A stretch of DNA of 64,000 nucleotides from Isoetes taiwanensis (GCA_021234155.1 JAJEKV010000006.1:28750271-28814270), one strand, 5' to 3'; shown: positions 33,709-46,160, counted from the stretch's first letter. Numbers and translations are program-made. The notes: generated by a model not told the origin, from the sequence alone.

Positions 33709-35131
33709 ATCGAGCTTCGTGTGACCTAAAAAGGTCATGAAGCTATTGTACATCTAACTATCTATGTATTTTCAACAATGATTGACGATGTTTCTCGACT
33801 TCCAACATGAAAGGCCCTAACTTTATAGCTTCTAGATGTAATAAAGAGAAGAAGTTAGCCTGTTTGACCTTATGTTTTTCTCTAATATCACTCATACAAG
33901 TCAAGGAGACATGATTCTCATCTTCAATCTATCTGTTTTCACATAAACAACATGTCTGCTCTTCTCGCAAAATGCATTCCCACCTTCCAGTTTCTATTCT
34001 CAACCTATGTGAGCTTCCCCTGTACCTCTCTATTATTTTCCTAATCCATGGCTACGACACATTTAAATAATCTTGCTCTACATAAACTATTATTAGATTT
34101 ACTTCCCTTTGATAAAATTCCATCTTTGACCCCTTATGTTGCCACATTTTCACAATTGAATGTATCGAATTCCTTCTGCAGTGTCTGACCAATCACATAC
34201 TTCCGTCCCCCATTTGCTTGCCCAACACTTAACATCATTGTACCAGGCTTTTTCAAAGATTTGTGTTGCTCTGAATTTAGCTCTTTAAGTCTATTTTCAT
34301 ACACTCGTGTCTGATATAGAGCTTCTGCCTCTAGGGGAAGCATCCACTTGTTTCTTAGTATCCACTCCTCTTGCAAGAAAAGCTTAAGCACCCCTTCTAC
34401 TTTATTCCATGTCTTTCCTCATATTGCAGGTCCTCAAATAGGGCATCCATATAAGACAACGACTTGAACCAACGTGCGAAAGGACATTTTTTTCAAATCC
34501 CACGCATGCAAGCTCGCCTTATGGTAGTGTGTCCATATATTGTAAAGGGCTCTTTTTCCCCCTGATATCCTTTTGAAAACACATATTTTCCAGCTGTAGT
34601 TGGCACTAATATCTAGACCCAAATATTTGTAAGTATCTACTAGCTCTAGCTGCCCATGATCATAATAAAAATCTGTTTTTGTAACAGTCCCAAAAATCAT
34701 GCATTTTGATTTCGATAGATTTACCTTCATACCTTTATCTTGACAAAAGAGCTAACTCGCTTAGAATTCTTACAAACCTTTTGGAGTATTTGATATGAGA
34801 CGATATCATCAGCATATAGCAAAAATTGAATAAGATAGTTTTCTATCTGTGTCCTTGCATGTCCTCTTGTCCGTAACCATTCCTCTAGAGAGTCTATATA
34901 AGCCAAAAGGATGGGGGATAATGGACATTCCTATTTCACATCAACTGTGCTCTTTACCTCTTCAGGAATTTGGACTGATTGCTTAGCAATCACCTCATCA
35001 TGCAATTGTGCTACAGCTCCTCCCAATGATTTTGGAATGCCTAAACCCTTCATTCTCTCTCCTAAGCTAGCCCTTGGGGCAGTGTCAAATGCCTTTGAGA
35101 AGTCATTAAATGCTAAGTATAATGCTCTCTT
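33709..35131 (-). pseudogene. LINE reverse transcriptase, C-terminal half
   Basis: The minus strand reads LAFNDFSKAFDT, CPLSPIL, LLYADDI (catalytic YADD at 34805-34816), SKSKCMIFG, YKYLGLDIS and VVVLYGCPI, the RT palm-thumb-connection order of plant LINEs. EALYQTRVYENRLKEL and YVIGQTLQKEF follow, then the trinucleotide tail. Stops and frame changes are frequent. It is 5'-interrupted at 35132 by another LINE 3' end, and its 3' part recurs at 14605-15500. Confidence 0.75.
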
Positions 35132-35640
35132 TTTTTTTTTTGAAGAACTGTGTCATCAATATATTAAAAGAATGGTAATGTTACAAAGCAAGTGAGGAGG
35201 AAGAAGAACTACCCCAAAGAGACAGCGATACCTCGACACTCCATAACAAACTCACAGAAAAACTGCAACTCTACTGCTGTATAAACCGACCATCCCCATC
35301 TACAACACCTAAGAAGTCCCGCCAAATGGCAAACTTCCGCTATATTAATCCTGGGAACACCAGAAAGCTTTGTACTTGAGTCGAGGAATCAGAGAGGCTG
35401 CAGGCTGCTGAATCCCCTGAAAGATCCACAACCGCCGCCGCTTCCAAATCAGCCACACCAACCAAGCCACGCACAGATGCAAGGCTTGTTGCAAAGAGCG
35501 GCCAAGCACCAGGATACACATGAAGCAGCAACTGCTGGCTAGTCAATCTCACCTGAAACAGAGCCCTAACCCAATCCCAGGCAGCCTACTCTCTTGGCCA
35601 CTTTGCTCGCTCTATTAGTGTCCAAAGCGTTAGAATGTGA
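35132..35640 (-). pseudogene. LINE 3' end with poly-A, zf-RVT-type C-terminus
   Basis: On the minus strand the frame reads WLVWLIWKRRRLWIFQGIQQ, typical of the C-terminal segment of plant L1 LINE ORF2. A short 3' region ends in TTGATGACACAGTTCTTC plus an A-run (T-run at 35132-35143). It is a 5'-truncated insertion into the older LINE. Confidence 0.65.
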
Positions 35641-35644
35641 TTGT

Positions 35645-35945
35645 AAGTGTTATGTTGCTTTCTAAAGGCTGCTCATGCAAAAGCTTTAATGTTGGAACCT
35701 CTACTGAATGTATACTTCCAGACAAAGTTTTGTTATGAAATCCAAATAGACTCCCAATACGTTTTGCAAGGAACTTTTATTGTTCTCAAATACTTTACAA
35801 CAGTATTTGTCAAATATAAGTTTGAATCCCATGTCTACCAGTTGACTGACAGAGATTAAGTTCCTTACAATATTTGGAACTGACAGTACATTATGTAGAT
35901 TGACCACTTTGCCTTCCAAGTAAAAATAACTTACTTACAAACTGT
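35645..35945 (-). pseudogene. Ty1/copia pol fragment (pre-integrase)
   Basis: The minus strand reads VVNLHNVLSVPNIVRNLIS, VSQLVDMGFKLIFDKYCCKV and FENNK, the copia segment between protease and the integrase zinc finger (a L-x-x-V-L-H-V-P-x-[IL]-x-x-N-L-I-S motif). Neither protease nor integrase core is attached, so it is an internal scrap. Confidence 0.7.
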
Positions 35946-36066
35946 GCCAAACAAAAAGTATATCTCAACAACCGAGTACGTCTCATTAGCAAGAGACTAT
36001 TTCTCGTCAGCAAAGAGAAGGGGCTGATGAAACTGGGCAGGGGGCAACTTCTCCTTCCCATCCTCT

Positions 36067-36664
36067 TTGAGAACTCCAGATGGCTTTGTATTCCCTTCTC
36101 TACCTACATTATCGGAGGTTAGGGCACAACAGTTACAAAGAGCAGAGGAACATGCTAGAATAAATGAAGTGCATGCAAGAGAGTTGCTGAGGCTGAGGGC
36201 AATGGCAGAAGTGGCCAGGAAAGAAGGTGTCACAATTACAGAGGTTCATGGAGTTGCATGTGACATGGGCCCAGGTTGTTGCCCGCAAGGGGCGGATTAC
36301 GAGGATGTTGAGGCTAATTTAGACGCCAAATAGTTTGATGCCGATTGGCCAAGCAGAAGAGCAGGCAAGTATAAAGCATACGACTGCAAGATCCGTGAAG
36401 TCCGAGCTAAAGCTATGGGTCCAAGTGAAAGGAACGATGATAAAAAATCATGAATTCAGCAAGACATTTGCCAAACAAGTGTATTATGAGATTGTGAAGG
36501 GGGAGCCTGTAAATTATGCTAGCAGAAAATGGAAAGGAAGCGGTAGTAGCAACAGCAAGAGAGTGAAGCAGATGAACGATTCTGAAAGCACCTTGGGTGA
36601 TGAACCCGTAACTATAACTTATTTGCTCCCAAATGCTATAAAACTGTTTCATGCCAAAACATGA
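36067..36664 (+). other. Unassigned exon-like ORFs
   Basis: An acceptor-like CTCCAG precedes 36076, and the frame reads FPSLPTLSEVRAQQLQRAEE, a helical, Glu/Arg-rich segment, up to a TAG at 36331. The same frame then gives FDADWPSRRAGKYKAYDCKI. A second frame, 36335-36664, has SELKLWVQVKGTMIKNHEFS. I recognise no family. It lies within the CACTA-side block and may be element-encoded. Confidence 0.3.
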
Positions 36665-36723
36665 AACTCTAATTTACATATGAATGACAATTAACCAGAA
36701 AACACCTACTTAAATTCTTACCT

Positions 36724-39700
36724 CCAATGTCTCCATCGCTTCTTTAAGAATCTAATGATATCCATCTCAGTCACTCCATCACCTAATTGGTCATGAATAT
36801 ATTTCAAAGTCTTCTGAAGATGGCGTGGTTTAATCTCTTTGAAGTGTTTATCCACTTCCCTGCAGTAAGTTTTCAAAGCATCTGCCGCTTTTTGTTCGAA
36901 TTCCCGTCCGGCTTCACCCCTCAATAATTGTCTCTTATAGAAGCACACTTGAATTTTGAATTACTTTGTTAGAAAGTGCAGAACCAGCAAATGCAAAGCC
37001 AGCAAGCAAAACCAGTTTGTCCTTGCGGTCAATATAGGGCGACAAAAACATAGAAATTGTGCAATTTAAAAGTGCTTTGCAGGATTAAAGTAAATGGAGA
37101 TATTAAGATTGGCCAAATATGTTTTTTCTGTTACCATTTTGTTGCACTTCAGATCTAAACCGTAGTTTCTAAATGATAATAGGTCATCCTATGTATGAGA
37201 AGCTAAAACAGAGAAGTCAGCAGTTTGTGTCTCGTGATGTGATCAGATCTGTGGAAAGCAAACACAAGATTGCAGGAGGCTCAAAAATCTATCTTAATGA
37301 TTCTCCATTGACAACTAGATGCTTTGTTCATTCAGGCACATCTATAAAATGGTCTAGATGTGCGGATACTGTAAGAATAAATAAAAACAGGACAGTCACT
37401 TTTAGCAGCCAGGCTTCTGTCTCAGAAGAACAAGATGCAGTTGACAGTGTCTTCATGTAAGGCAGCACAATTAGTAAAAGCATTGGCCAACACAAAAATA
37501 AGATCCGCTATTGTTGTTTCATTTTTTTCAGCAAACCATTTCAGTTTATGATCATGAAGATGAGGTATATGTTGCAGGAGGTGACTCAAGGCAGCACAAT
37601 TTGCTCCAGGAGGAAGCAGCCTTGCCTCTATAGGAAGATATGGCATGAGGCAAACTAGATGGCGGATTGTAGAAGACTTAGACAAAGTTAAGACTGGCTG
37701 TGTTGAATTCTTTGTTGGAAATGAATTTTGGATTATGGATGGCCATAGCAGCTCTAGGACTATATCTGCCATATTGCCTGTAGATGATTACTATAATCAT
37801 GGCCAGGTGTTGAATGTGAACATTATATCTCCTTAGCCTACAGTTGGGACTTCAAGAGAACAAGCTACAAGAAGTACAAATTCTGCTGCGCAAGTAAACC
37901 AAGTAAAGACATACCTCCGAGTTAGATAATTTCCGAAATTGCACATTGTATGACAAGTTAATCTCAGTGGTATTTTTCTCAATATCCGCATGGGCCGGAT
38001 AAGGACCTTCACCATCTGATTCATCTTCCTCTGCAGATGATGACGAAGCACTTAAGACAACATGCTGATCTAAGATAATCAAACTGGATGATTTTCTCTT
38101 TGCTCCTTGTTTTGATGTTTCAGCCTCTGGAATATTGGAGGAATCAGCTGACCGTCTACAACGCTTCAACCTGGAAAAGGAATAAAAACATGTAAATAAG
38201 AGATGCATAAGCAGACTGCCTTGGCTGTCTGTTTCTATCTGTGCCAGACTTGGCTCTTCCTTTTGCTCATCTAGTGCAGCAGGGTTTGAAGTTATTACAG
38301 ATCATATTGGCTTATAAATAAGAGGTTTGAGCAGGGAAGCCTTGGTGAAGGATTATGGTACAACAAAGAACAGAAGTCTCATGCAATAACTCTGGTCATG
38401 TAGGTTGTTTGAGCTTTCTGATGCTGAACAACAAATTAGAACTTCTCCTTGTCATCCATTGAGGCAGAGGGCAGGACGGACCCAATGACAGGCTTGTAAA
38501 CCTTAGAATGTTGACCACATAGCTTCAACCAAAATGCAATAAGTGCAATGCGTCCAAAAGATGCATATGGAGTTAAACAGGCAGAAGACTACCCTTTTGT
38601 ACATTGCCATGCTATTCCTTTATCAGAATATCCCCACTCACTATATATCAAGACAGAAATTGGTGAAGAGAAGCAAGATGTACCAAAGAAGAAAACTTGA
38701 TTACATATAATGCACAGTCATTATAATGTGTAACCTGAACGTTGAAGGTGATTATCTGGTCCATAACATACGAAAAGAATCAGAAACCACAAAGTCAACT
38801 CCTAATGTGATTATCCTGTTTGCTCGTGAGATTTTTATTTTAAGTCGTGTATTAGAACAATCCCTGTGTTGTGCATTGTGATGTCCTGCAGTCATGGAAC
38901 TACCTCTGAAAAGAATGCTATTCTAAAGAGAGACCAAACTTATTAAGCTCGACAACTCCTAATGTGATTATCCTGTTTGCTCGTGAGATTTTTATTTTAA
39001 GTCTTGTATTAGACAATCCCTGTGTTGTGCATTGTGATGTCCTACAGTCATGGAACTACCTCTGAAAAGAATGCTATTCTAAAGAGAGACCAAACTTATT
39101 AAGCTCGACAACTATTATCTATAAGAATGCCTGCAATTTCATTGATTGACCTATAGTACTAATGTCAAATTAGCCATCTGTATTATTCTCCAGAAGATGC
39201 TTTATGTGATGAAGAAGATTCTTTATGTGATGAAGAAGAAAATGGGTTGGCAACAAAGCTTAGGAATGAAATAAGTCTTTTTATAGCTTTTGCTTGGCGA
39301 ACATGTATGTGTATGGCAGACGGCAGGACAGACCCAATGACAGGCTTGTAAACCTTAGAACGCTGACCACATAGCTTCAACCAAAATGCAATAAGTGCAA
39401 TGCGTCCAAAAGATGCATATGGAGTGAAACAGGCAGAGGACTACCCTTTTGTACATTGCCATGCTATTCCTTTATCAGAATATCCCCACTCAATTTATCA
39501 CAGTACAGGAAATTGGTGAGGAGAAGCAGCAGTCAGCCAAAGAAGATAACTTGATTACATATAATGCACAGTCATTATAATGTGTAACCTGAACATTGAA
39601 GGTGATTATTCTGGTCCATAACATACGAAAAGAATCAGAAACCACAAAGTCAACTCTTAATGTGATTATCCTGTCAACTCCTAAGTCTTTTTATAGCTTT

Positions 39701-40640
39701 TGCTTGGCGAACATGTATGTGCTGTGTTTGAGGTTTTAATGGGGTCCATATCTCATGCATACATATCTAACGCAGGCATGTAGGTCTAACATTAGGCAAG
39801 GGCGAGGCAAATCTGCAGGAGCTGCTTTGATCTATGAGATGCATTATTAAATTGGCCATTGTACGGTTATGGGCAAATGGAAGCCACCTATAGATTTGCA
39901 TGTAAAAGAAACTAGAATATACTACAAAGCTTTACATTGCATATCTAGAAGCAACAACAAGATTCCAGCAAGAAAAAGAATAGAATAGAATAGTTTTTTA
40001 GCGTCCACGGAGACCAATTGGCCTATGGGACCCAAACAAAAAGAGGGCAGCAAGCGTATTACTGACAGAATTAAAAAACCCCCGCCCCGAAGGGTTTTCG
40101 AGGGAAAAAGAGAAATTCATTGACATGACCATAAAGGAAGCATAAAATAAATCTGTGGGCTTGGAAAGTAGCGAAAGAATACTAATTTCTTTAGTCATTT
40201 AATTCCTCATACAATAGCTTTACATTGCAGAAAGAAAGAAATTAAAGAAAAAAACCTTGTTACCTCTCCTTTCCTTTGCTTTTCATTTCCATGTGATTTG
40301 GTGGCCTAGAGGAGATGTTTGAATCAACACCCCTTCGAACTCGTCTTTCCAATTCGCTCATCAGGGCATCCAGAATATCTTGGGGCACACTGCCAATGAA
40401 ATTTTCAAGTCTTCCTATAATGGGCTCATCAGTTGAACCTTCTTTTCCCTGGCCAGAACCGTTGGAAGATACTGGAGAGAAAATAAAATAGAATATTACC
40501 AAACCAAAATGAAAATGAATGCACCGAGAAATCGTAGTAAATTCCCTGACAAATAAAAAAATGGAAAGAATTTCTGGCTAGTTTTGTGAATATTTCTAAA
40601 ACCTTTTCATAACTTACTGATGGGCTCTGATGATGCCGAA
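36724..40640 (-). CDS. Spliced minus-strand gene of unknown function
   Basis: At least four exons are bounded by good splice signals on the minus strand: about 40637-40619 (donor GTAAGT), 40472-40265 (acceptor TTTTCTCTCCAG, donor GTAACA), 38171-37917 (acceptor TTCCTTTTCCAG, donor GTATGT) and 36948-36724 (acceptor TTCAAG, donor GTAAGA). Phases join in frame for exons 1-2. The product has a Ser/Gly start, LENFIGSVPQDILDALMSEL, a basic stretch, a Ser-rich acidic stretch (SSSSAEEDESDGEG) and a helical end with TLKYIHDQLGDGVTEMDIIR and FLKKRWRHW. I cannot name it. It lies head-to-head with tnp2, so it may be the CACTA accessory (TnpA-like) gene, but a host gene is possible. Confidence 0.45.
37173..37836 (+). 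other. Unassigned plus-strand ORF pair with splice-like signals
   Basis: The first ORF contains KIYLNDSPLTTRCFVHSGTS and the second CVEFFVGNEFWIMDGHSSSR; a GTAAGG and a TTTTTTCAG lie between them. No family is recognised. The second overlaps exon-free DNA of the minus gene. Confidence 0.25.
38443..39690. repeat. Local duplications
   Basis: About 38797-38955 is repeated in tandem at about 38956-39113 (CAACTCCTAATGTGATTATC to AAACTTATTAAGCTCGA). The stretch at about 38470-38830 recurs at about 39325-39680 (GACCCAATGACAGGCTTGTA, GTCCAAAAGATGCATATGGA). All lie in the long intron of the minus-strand gene. Confidence 0.8.
40007..40110 (-). mobile_element. LINE 3' terminal fragment
   Basis: The reverse complement has CCCTCGAAAACCC, GGCGGGGGTTTTTTAATTC and GGTCTCCGTGGACG, matching the 3' end of the GC-rich LINE at about 13680-13785. 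It is 5'-truncated to about 100 bp. Confidence 0.6.
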
Positions 40641-40998
40641 GACTGCAATGTGAAGAAAACGGAGGTGCAGACAATCCTCTACCCGAGAATCAAGATTTAA
40701 AGCTCGAGGTAGGTGCATAATGGCGCCAACGTTTTTTTAATGATAGCTTTTTAGTTTCACTTGTTTTTTTCTTCCTTCTTGCCCTTAATCCATAAATTCG
40801 CTCCCTCCCCCTTGCTTTTTTATGATCATGGTTTTGTTTTTTTTTTTCCTTGCCCAATTCTAGAAAATAGTTTTCAAATATACCATTTTCCTATATACTT
40901 TTATACTTATTTGTATTTTTTTATTTTGTACAATGCTTTCATTCAAGATGGTTTTCCACTACTTATGTTCATTAAAATTAGTGAGCAGGTTTAAAACA

Positions 40999-43239
40999 AT
41001 GTCAAGTTCTAATTCTAGCAATGTGAGGGGTGATTGCTTGCCACATCGCATATTAACGAAATTATCATCTTCATCATCACATGGAGCCTTATCAAAACCA
41101 TCGTCCTCATCGTCATCGTCATCGTCATCTCATCAACCAAGTAGAAAACGAGTTAGACGAGATCCAAGTAGAACTTTCTATCTCCGTCGGGGCAGTTGTT
41201 GGTGCAACAAATGTAAAGGGAAGACAAATCGATCCTATCGGGTTCGTCAAGAACATGAGAAAAAGTATGGTCTTTGCCAAAGCCGACCAAGCCAAATTGA
41301 TGAAGGACATGATCCTGAACAAGATGAAAATAGTGTAAGTTGCTCTAATAGACTAATATTTTTTACTATTATGTTATCTTCCCATTATAAATTGCTTATA
41401 TTTTCCTTCATAAATTTCTTATTTTCTTACCTTTGATTCTATTCTTTGTGGTCATATAGGCCTTAGAAGAAGTCTCTTGTTCACATAGTGCTTTCATTGG
41501 TGAAGCTGAGATTCACGATACCATTACAAATTTCTTTCCTATAAATGAACAAATTAGTGGACATGAAAACAATGATGATGCACATGGAGATGACAATTCA
41601 ACTAGGGAAAAGGCAGCATATCTCCATGATGAGGCAAGTAGGCCATTGTTCCCAAATGCTCGTGTTTCCCGTCTTGCGACATGTATGCTCATTCTAAATC
41701 TCCAACACAAAGTTGATTGGAGCAACAACAGCGTCTCTGAGCTTTTCAGGTACGTAAGTGCAAGTCGTTACGTTAAATTGAAATTTACGTGTGTATGCTT
41801 ACTTGCCTTTTTTTGTAGTTTGCTTGACAAAATATTACCAGATGGGCATTGTCTCCCAAAATCCAGGAGGGAGGCTAGAGAGTTATTGCGTTCGTTTGTC
41901 ATATATGCATGTGTTAATGATTGTATTTTGTTCCGCAATGATTATGCAAATCATCAATCATGTCCAAAATGTAAGGAAGTGCGTTATGAGGAAGATAGAA
42001 AGACAAAGGTGGCAAGAAAAGTGTTACGTCATATGCCTATTATTCCTCGCCTTCGACATATTTTTCGATCGCCGACACGTTGTGCTTTACTCTTCATGAC
42101 TATCCAGATTTTTCTGAAGCTTCAGGTATGATGTACTTGTATAATGCACTTGTATAATGCAAAATTATATCAAACTTTAACTAGTATACCTATAATTCAC
42201 TTTGTATTCCCCCTTGCAGGACTACAAACAAGTGGTGCATGTGGATGTCCAACTTGTGGGACCAGCTTAACATCTTATAAGTCAAAACACCTAAAAAAAC
42301 AAATATATACTAGGCATAAGAAATACTTGACAGAGGGTCATCATGCACGTGGGTCCGATGAGACACCGAGGCCAAAGCGATGGACACCCCGGGATTGGTT
42401 GGATGCATGGAAGGAGATGAATCCCCATGTGAATTACTTGACAAGTTATGGAGATGCAAATGTAGAACTTCCTCCTGGAATGAAGAGATTATCTATGTTT
42501 TATAGGTTGGAATATTGGACTGACTTGGAGCTTGTTCATTTACTTGATCCGATGCACATCTTCAAAAATGTCAGTCATTCTCTTTGGAATCATTTAACAG
42601 GAGAATGGGAAACATTGGCTGCTAGAATGGATTTCAAAGAGCAGAAAAAAAAAAAAAATATTGGCCTGTTGAGAGCAAAGGCAGAAAAAGCTTAACATGG
42701 AAGCAGGGTTCATGGGTTTTGAGGAAGAAGCAACTTGTTGAAGTGAACAAGAGAATAGCAAAGGTACGCACCCCAACTAGATATGGGGCCTCTTTGCGAA
42801 AGGCATTTACAAAAAAGGGTAGCCTCTCAGGATTTTAGTCGCATGATTGGCACAAGTTTCTTCAGGTATACTTCTGATTTTTATTCTCTCATTTCTTTTG
42901 ATTAATTTATATTGCAACGTATTTAATTATACTTCATGAACGTTGCAGCATATACTACTATGTGTGATAGGGGACTTCTTGAGCCCACAAGTGAGGAGCA
43001 TTATATATCGATTGAGTAAATTTGCAAGATGGGTGTCTTCAAAGGAAATTGAAGTGGCTGAGATATCAAATATGGAGGAGGAAGTGATTCTATTGCTTTG
43101 TGACATTGAGAAAGAATTTCCCACCAGTTTTTTTGACCTACATGTACAACTAAACGTATTCTATGCAATTCTAAGTGTAATCAATAATGTACTTACATCT
43201 ACAGGTACATCTGTTAATACACATTCCAAATGAGATAAG
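40999..43239 (+). pseudogene. CACTA tnp2 transposase, N-terminal exons
   Basis: Exons with good signals: 40999-41334 (donor GTAAGT), 41460-41749, 41819-about 42125, 42220-42865, 42949-about 43141 and 43206-43239. The coding parts read FYLRRGSCWCNKCKGKTNRS (Cys-rich start), ILPDGHCLPKSRREARELLR, CVNDCILFRNDY, CPKCKEVRYEEDRKTKVARK (tnp2 zinc region), YWTDLELVHLLDPMHIFKNV (the D-x-M-H-I-x-K-N-V core) and SHDWHKFLQHILL. A TAG lies in GSLSGF-SHDW (about 42836). The last exon ends VHLLIHIPNEIR at the LTR junction. The missing continuation is 20605-20081 on the other strand. Confidence 0.8.
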
Positions 43240-44561
43240 ACCCTAAAAGGGAAACCCTTTCAGTCACTAGCCCCCACAAGTCGGATTGGAGCAGCAGTGG
43301 ACGTTTCCTCGCGTGAACAATAGCAGAGGAACCGACATTCCGTAGTAGCAGCTCGATCCAAGCCAGCAATCTCGAGATTCAGCAGCATGGACGCCTTCAG
43401 AGGAGCGGGAGCCAGCCAAGAAGCCGGTTAGTGGTTGATCCGATAGTTAGATCCGAGTTTTCAGCCCTCATTCCATAGGATTAGTGTTCATTCTTAGCTA
43501 TAGGCGACCCCTACAGCCTAAGAATAATAGATACTAACAAAGGAACCTAACCATGTATGATTAGGTAGATTAGAATAGATGTATTCTATTGTTTCAGTTC
43601 TGTTGTGATGATATTGTGACATTCTATGCGCCACTCTTGTGTATTGGGAAGGGGGTAGAGACCCAGAGCCCAAGTAGTTGTATGATCATAGTTTTAGCCC
43701 ATTAATTCCCAATTAGTGCGGCCTGTGCATAAGAGCCCGTCTGGCTGTGGGTGGCGGAGCTAGACCGGCTGACAAGGGAGGGCTTGTCTAATCACGGTTG
43801 ATCCCGCTGGCGCGTAACGACGGCCGGGGAACGTTGTGAGCTAGGCCTAATACCCTGGCACTGCGTGAGGGCAGGGTATGGGCTCGACACTCGTGGGGTG
43901 ATGCGTCATCTTCCAGTGAGTTCAAGTCGTATACGAGCAGTGGCTCTCTAGCTCGCCCGTGATTAGCATGAACCTTCTGGAGGAGAGTGATCTCCTCCTG
44001 CCTCATCGGGACTAGGGAGATGCAACCCAGTAGTAGTAGCCCTTCTGGCTATTCACCTGGCAGGCTACGGTCAGGCTCCAATACTTTTCAGCCTATCTGC
44101 AAAGTATGCACAGGAGGGGCGGATGGAGTGGACTACCCAACGGCCATGTTCCGATGCCAGCCAAATCCATTTGCCATGAATTCTGTCTGCATTGCTATCT
44201 GGAGACCCCAAACTGTCAGTCGATCCCCATGAGTCTGAGCCTGGGTAGGATCTTCCCTATGTCATGTCGATGTACTGATGTGTGATGCAGCTATTGTGAT
44301 ATGGTGGACCACGCTTCGAGGTGGGTATGTTATTATTGCTTGATGTCATGTGCTCATGTTTTGTTTACGCTTCCGATGCTAGGTCGATCCCGAGGGAGAC
44401 GGGATGAATGACACGTCCATTCTTCCCCGTCGGGTTCTTGGCCACCATCGAGAGCCCGATGTTAGGTGGACGGCCTCACATCAGCGGGCAGATGCTGGTT
44501 TGAGGGATGATCTCCAGTTTGTATACGATCGGGGCATCGTATATGAGCAGGGGCCGTCACA
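43240..44561 (+). repeat. Displaced remainder of element A 3' LTR
   Basis: Matches the 5' LTR (about 31921 down to 30597, reversed) from the ACCCTAAAAGGG position to the terminal GGCCGTCACA at 44561. It lacks exactly the first 240 or so bp that remain at 20606-20845; about 5 bp of the LTR is missing at the joint. With those bases the LTR would be about 1565 bp, against 1569 for the 5' LTR. Confidence 0.9.
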
Positions 44562-44566
44562 TGTTA
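44562..44566. other. Target-site duplication of element A (3' side)
   Basis: TGTTA follows the LTR end CGTCACA directly. It pairs with TAACA at 32166-32170 in inverted orientation. Confidence 0.85.
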
Positions 44567-45290
44567 TTCTTAAGATCTTTTATGTCCAAAGAATATTATT
44601 GTTTTCCTCTACCATCTTTTGATGTTTAACTTTTTTCGACATTTTAATCCAGCTCTTACACTCTTTGATTATGGACTGGTGTTCCACTATAGCAGACAAA
44701 GTGAGATAATAGTGGGTAAAATCTCTACAAAAATCTCCATTGTTGAGCAAGGAACAATTCAGCCTAAAGGGGTAATGTTTGGTTGGATATATCTTTACTG
44801 TCCAATATTTGAGGATAGTGGTCTCAAAGAATAATGGTATCAATCCATATGACAAGACAGTCATCTAAGCTTTGGACGATAGGGTTAAAAATATAAAATC
44901 TATCCAGGGTGCAGAAAGTTCTATGTTAACCACTCTTTTATTGTACTAGGTGTATTTCGTGTTGACCGATAGAATGTAATCCAGGTTATTGTTCTGGAGT
45001 AAATTATTCCATATGATCCTTTCGTGACTCGCCATACTGATTTTATTCCCAACCTTAAGATCCCATTAGGGGGAATTATTAAAGTCCCCAGTAAGGGTCC
45101 AATCCCTAATATCTATTTGATCTGACATCCAATCATTGATCTCCTCCCAAATAAGGGATCTTTCATTGGAGTCTATTGGGGAGTAGACATTTACAACTCC
45201 CAAAATCTTGTTTTCAATTTTGATCTTAATAAAATTGATCATAAGTTTCCAAGTTTGGCATATGTTCGAGGGATTCAATTTCTTCTTCCT
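44567..45290 (-). pseudogene. LINE endonuclease (APE-type) fragment
   Basis: The minus strand reads ILGVVNVYSPIDSNERSLIW then EEINDWM and WTLTGDFNNSP (about 45066-45220), the L1-type endonuclease core with the G-D-F-N motif. Later frames give LSAIVEHQSIIKECKSWIKM and ILWTKDLKNN, ending at the element A target site. The coding sequence resumes in register on the plus strand at 32171, as expected if element A inserted into this LINE before the inversion. Confidence 0.65.
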
Positions 45291-46089
45291 CTCAAGCCAT
45301 GCTTTGGATGCTCACCAAGCTCTAAAGGGTTAATTGTACATGTAGGTATTACAGGTGGACATGACAAAGTATCCAATTACAAGAATGTTGCAAAACAACA
45401 ATAAATGAACAAAAATTTCTAAGAGGAGGTTGACCTCCCTTAACCACTTGTCGGAGAAAGTTAAATAAAATTGAGGGGAATATAACGACAGGAGTGTGTT
45501 CAGGCAGGAATTTGATAGCCTTTACCCTTTTGTGATGTATTTCCATAGTTGAGCAATCTTATTGCAAGAACGAAAAGATGCTCAGAAGTGCAGGATTGAG
45601 ATATCATAACATATATATGTTCTTATGTTTGTCCTCCTGAATCCGGCCGTTGATCCGAGATCCTACGGCTCACGTGGCTTTGGGACGTATCCTACGGCCC
45701 AGATGGCTTGGGAGTTTGTGTCCGATTATATGTAAGCGATCCTACGGTCCAGGTTGATCTGATCCTGATCGTCGGTCTGAGATCCTACGGCTCACGTTGC
45801 TTTGGGACACATCCTACGGTGCACATGGCTTTGGGAATTATATGTAATCGATCCTACGGTCTAGGTTGATCCGATCCTGATCGTCGATGCGAGATCTTAT
45901 GGCTCACGTGGCTTGGCACATATCTTACGGTGTACATGACTTTGGGAATTATATGTAATAGATCCTATGGCTCATATTGCTTTAATTATTGTCACGTGGT
46001 GAGATCTTGACCCTTGATCGGGTCCAAGATCCTACGGCCCAAGTTGAATGCTCATTCCTTAAGAAAAGACTTTTAAAATTTTTACGTTG

Positions 46090-46160
46090 TGTGGGGGATT
46101 TAAACCGTGGCCATTGACCTCCAAACCCCCCATTCTAATCACTAGACCAAGCATTAATTC
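46090..46160 (-). repeat. tRNA-like block in R3 copy 1
   Basis: Read on the minus strand, a CTAGTGATTAGA-type A box and a degenerate B box (GGTTTAAATCC) are about 55 bp apart. The matching block of copy 2 has a perfect B box. No full cloverleaf forms, so it is a tRNA-derived relic. Confidence 0.5.

Noticed and set aside
33538-33753. Minus-strand ORF with a run of more than 30 isoleucines
   Set aside because: It is the translation of the (ATG)n microsatellite; no real protein is implied.
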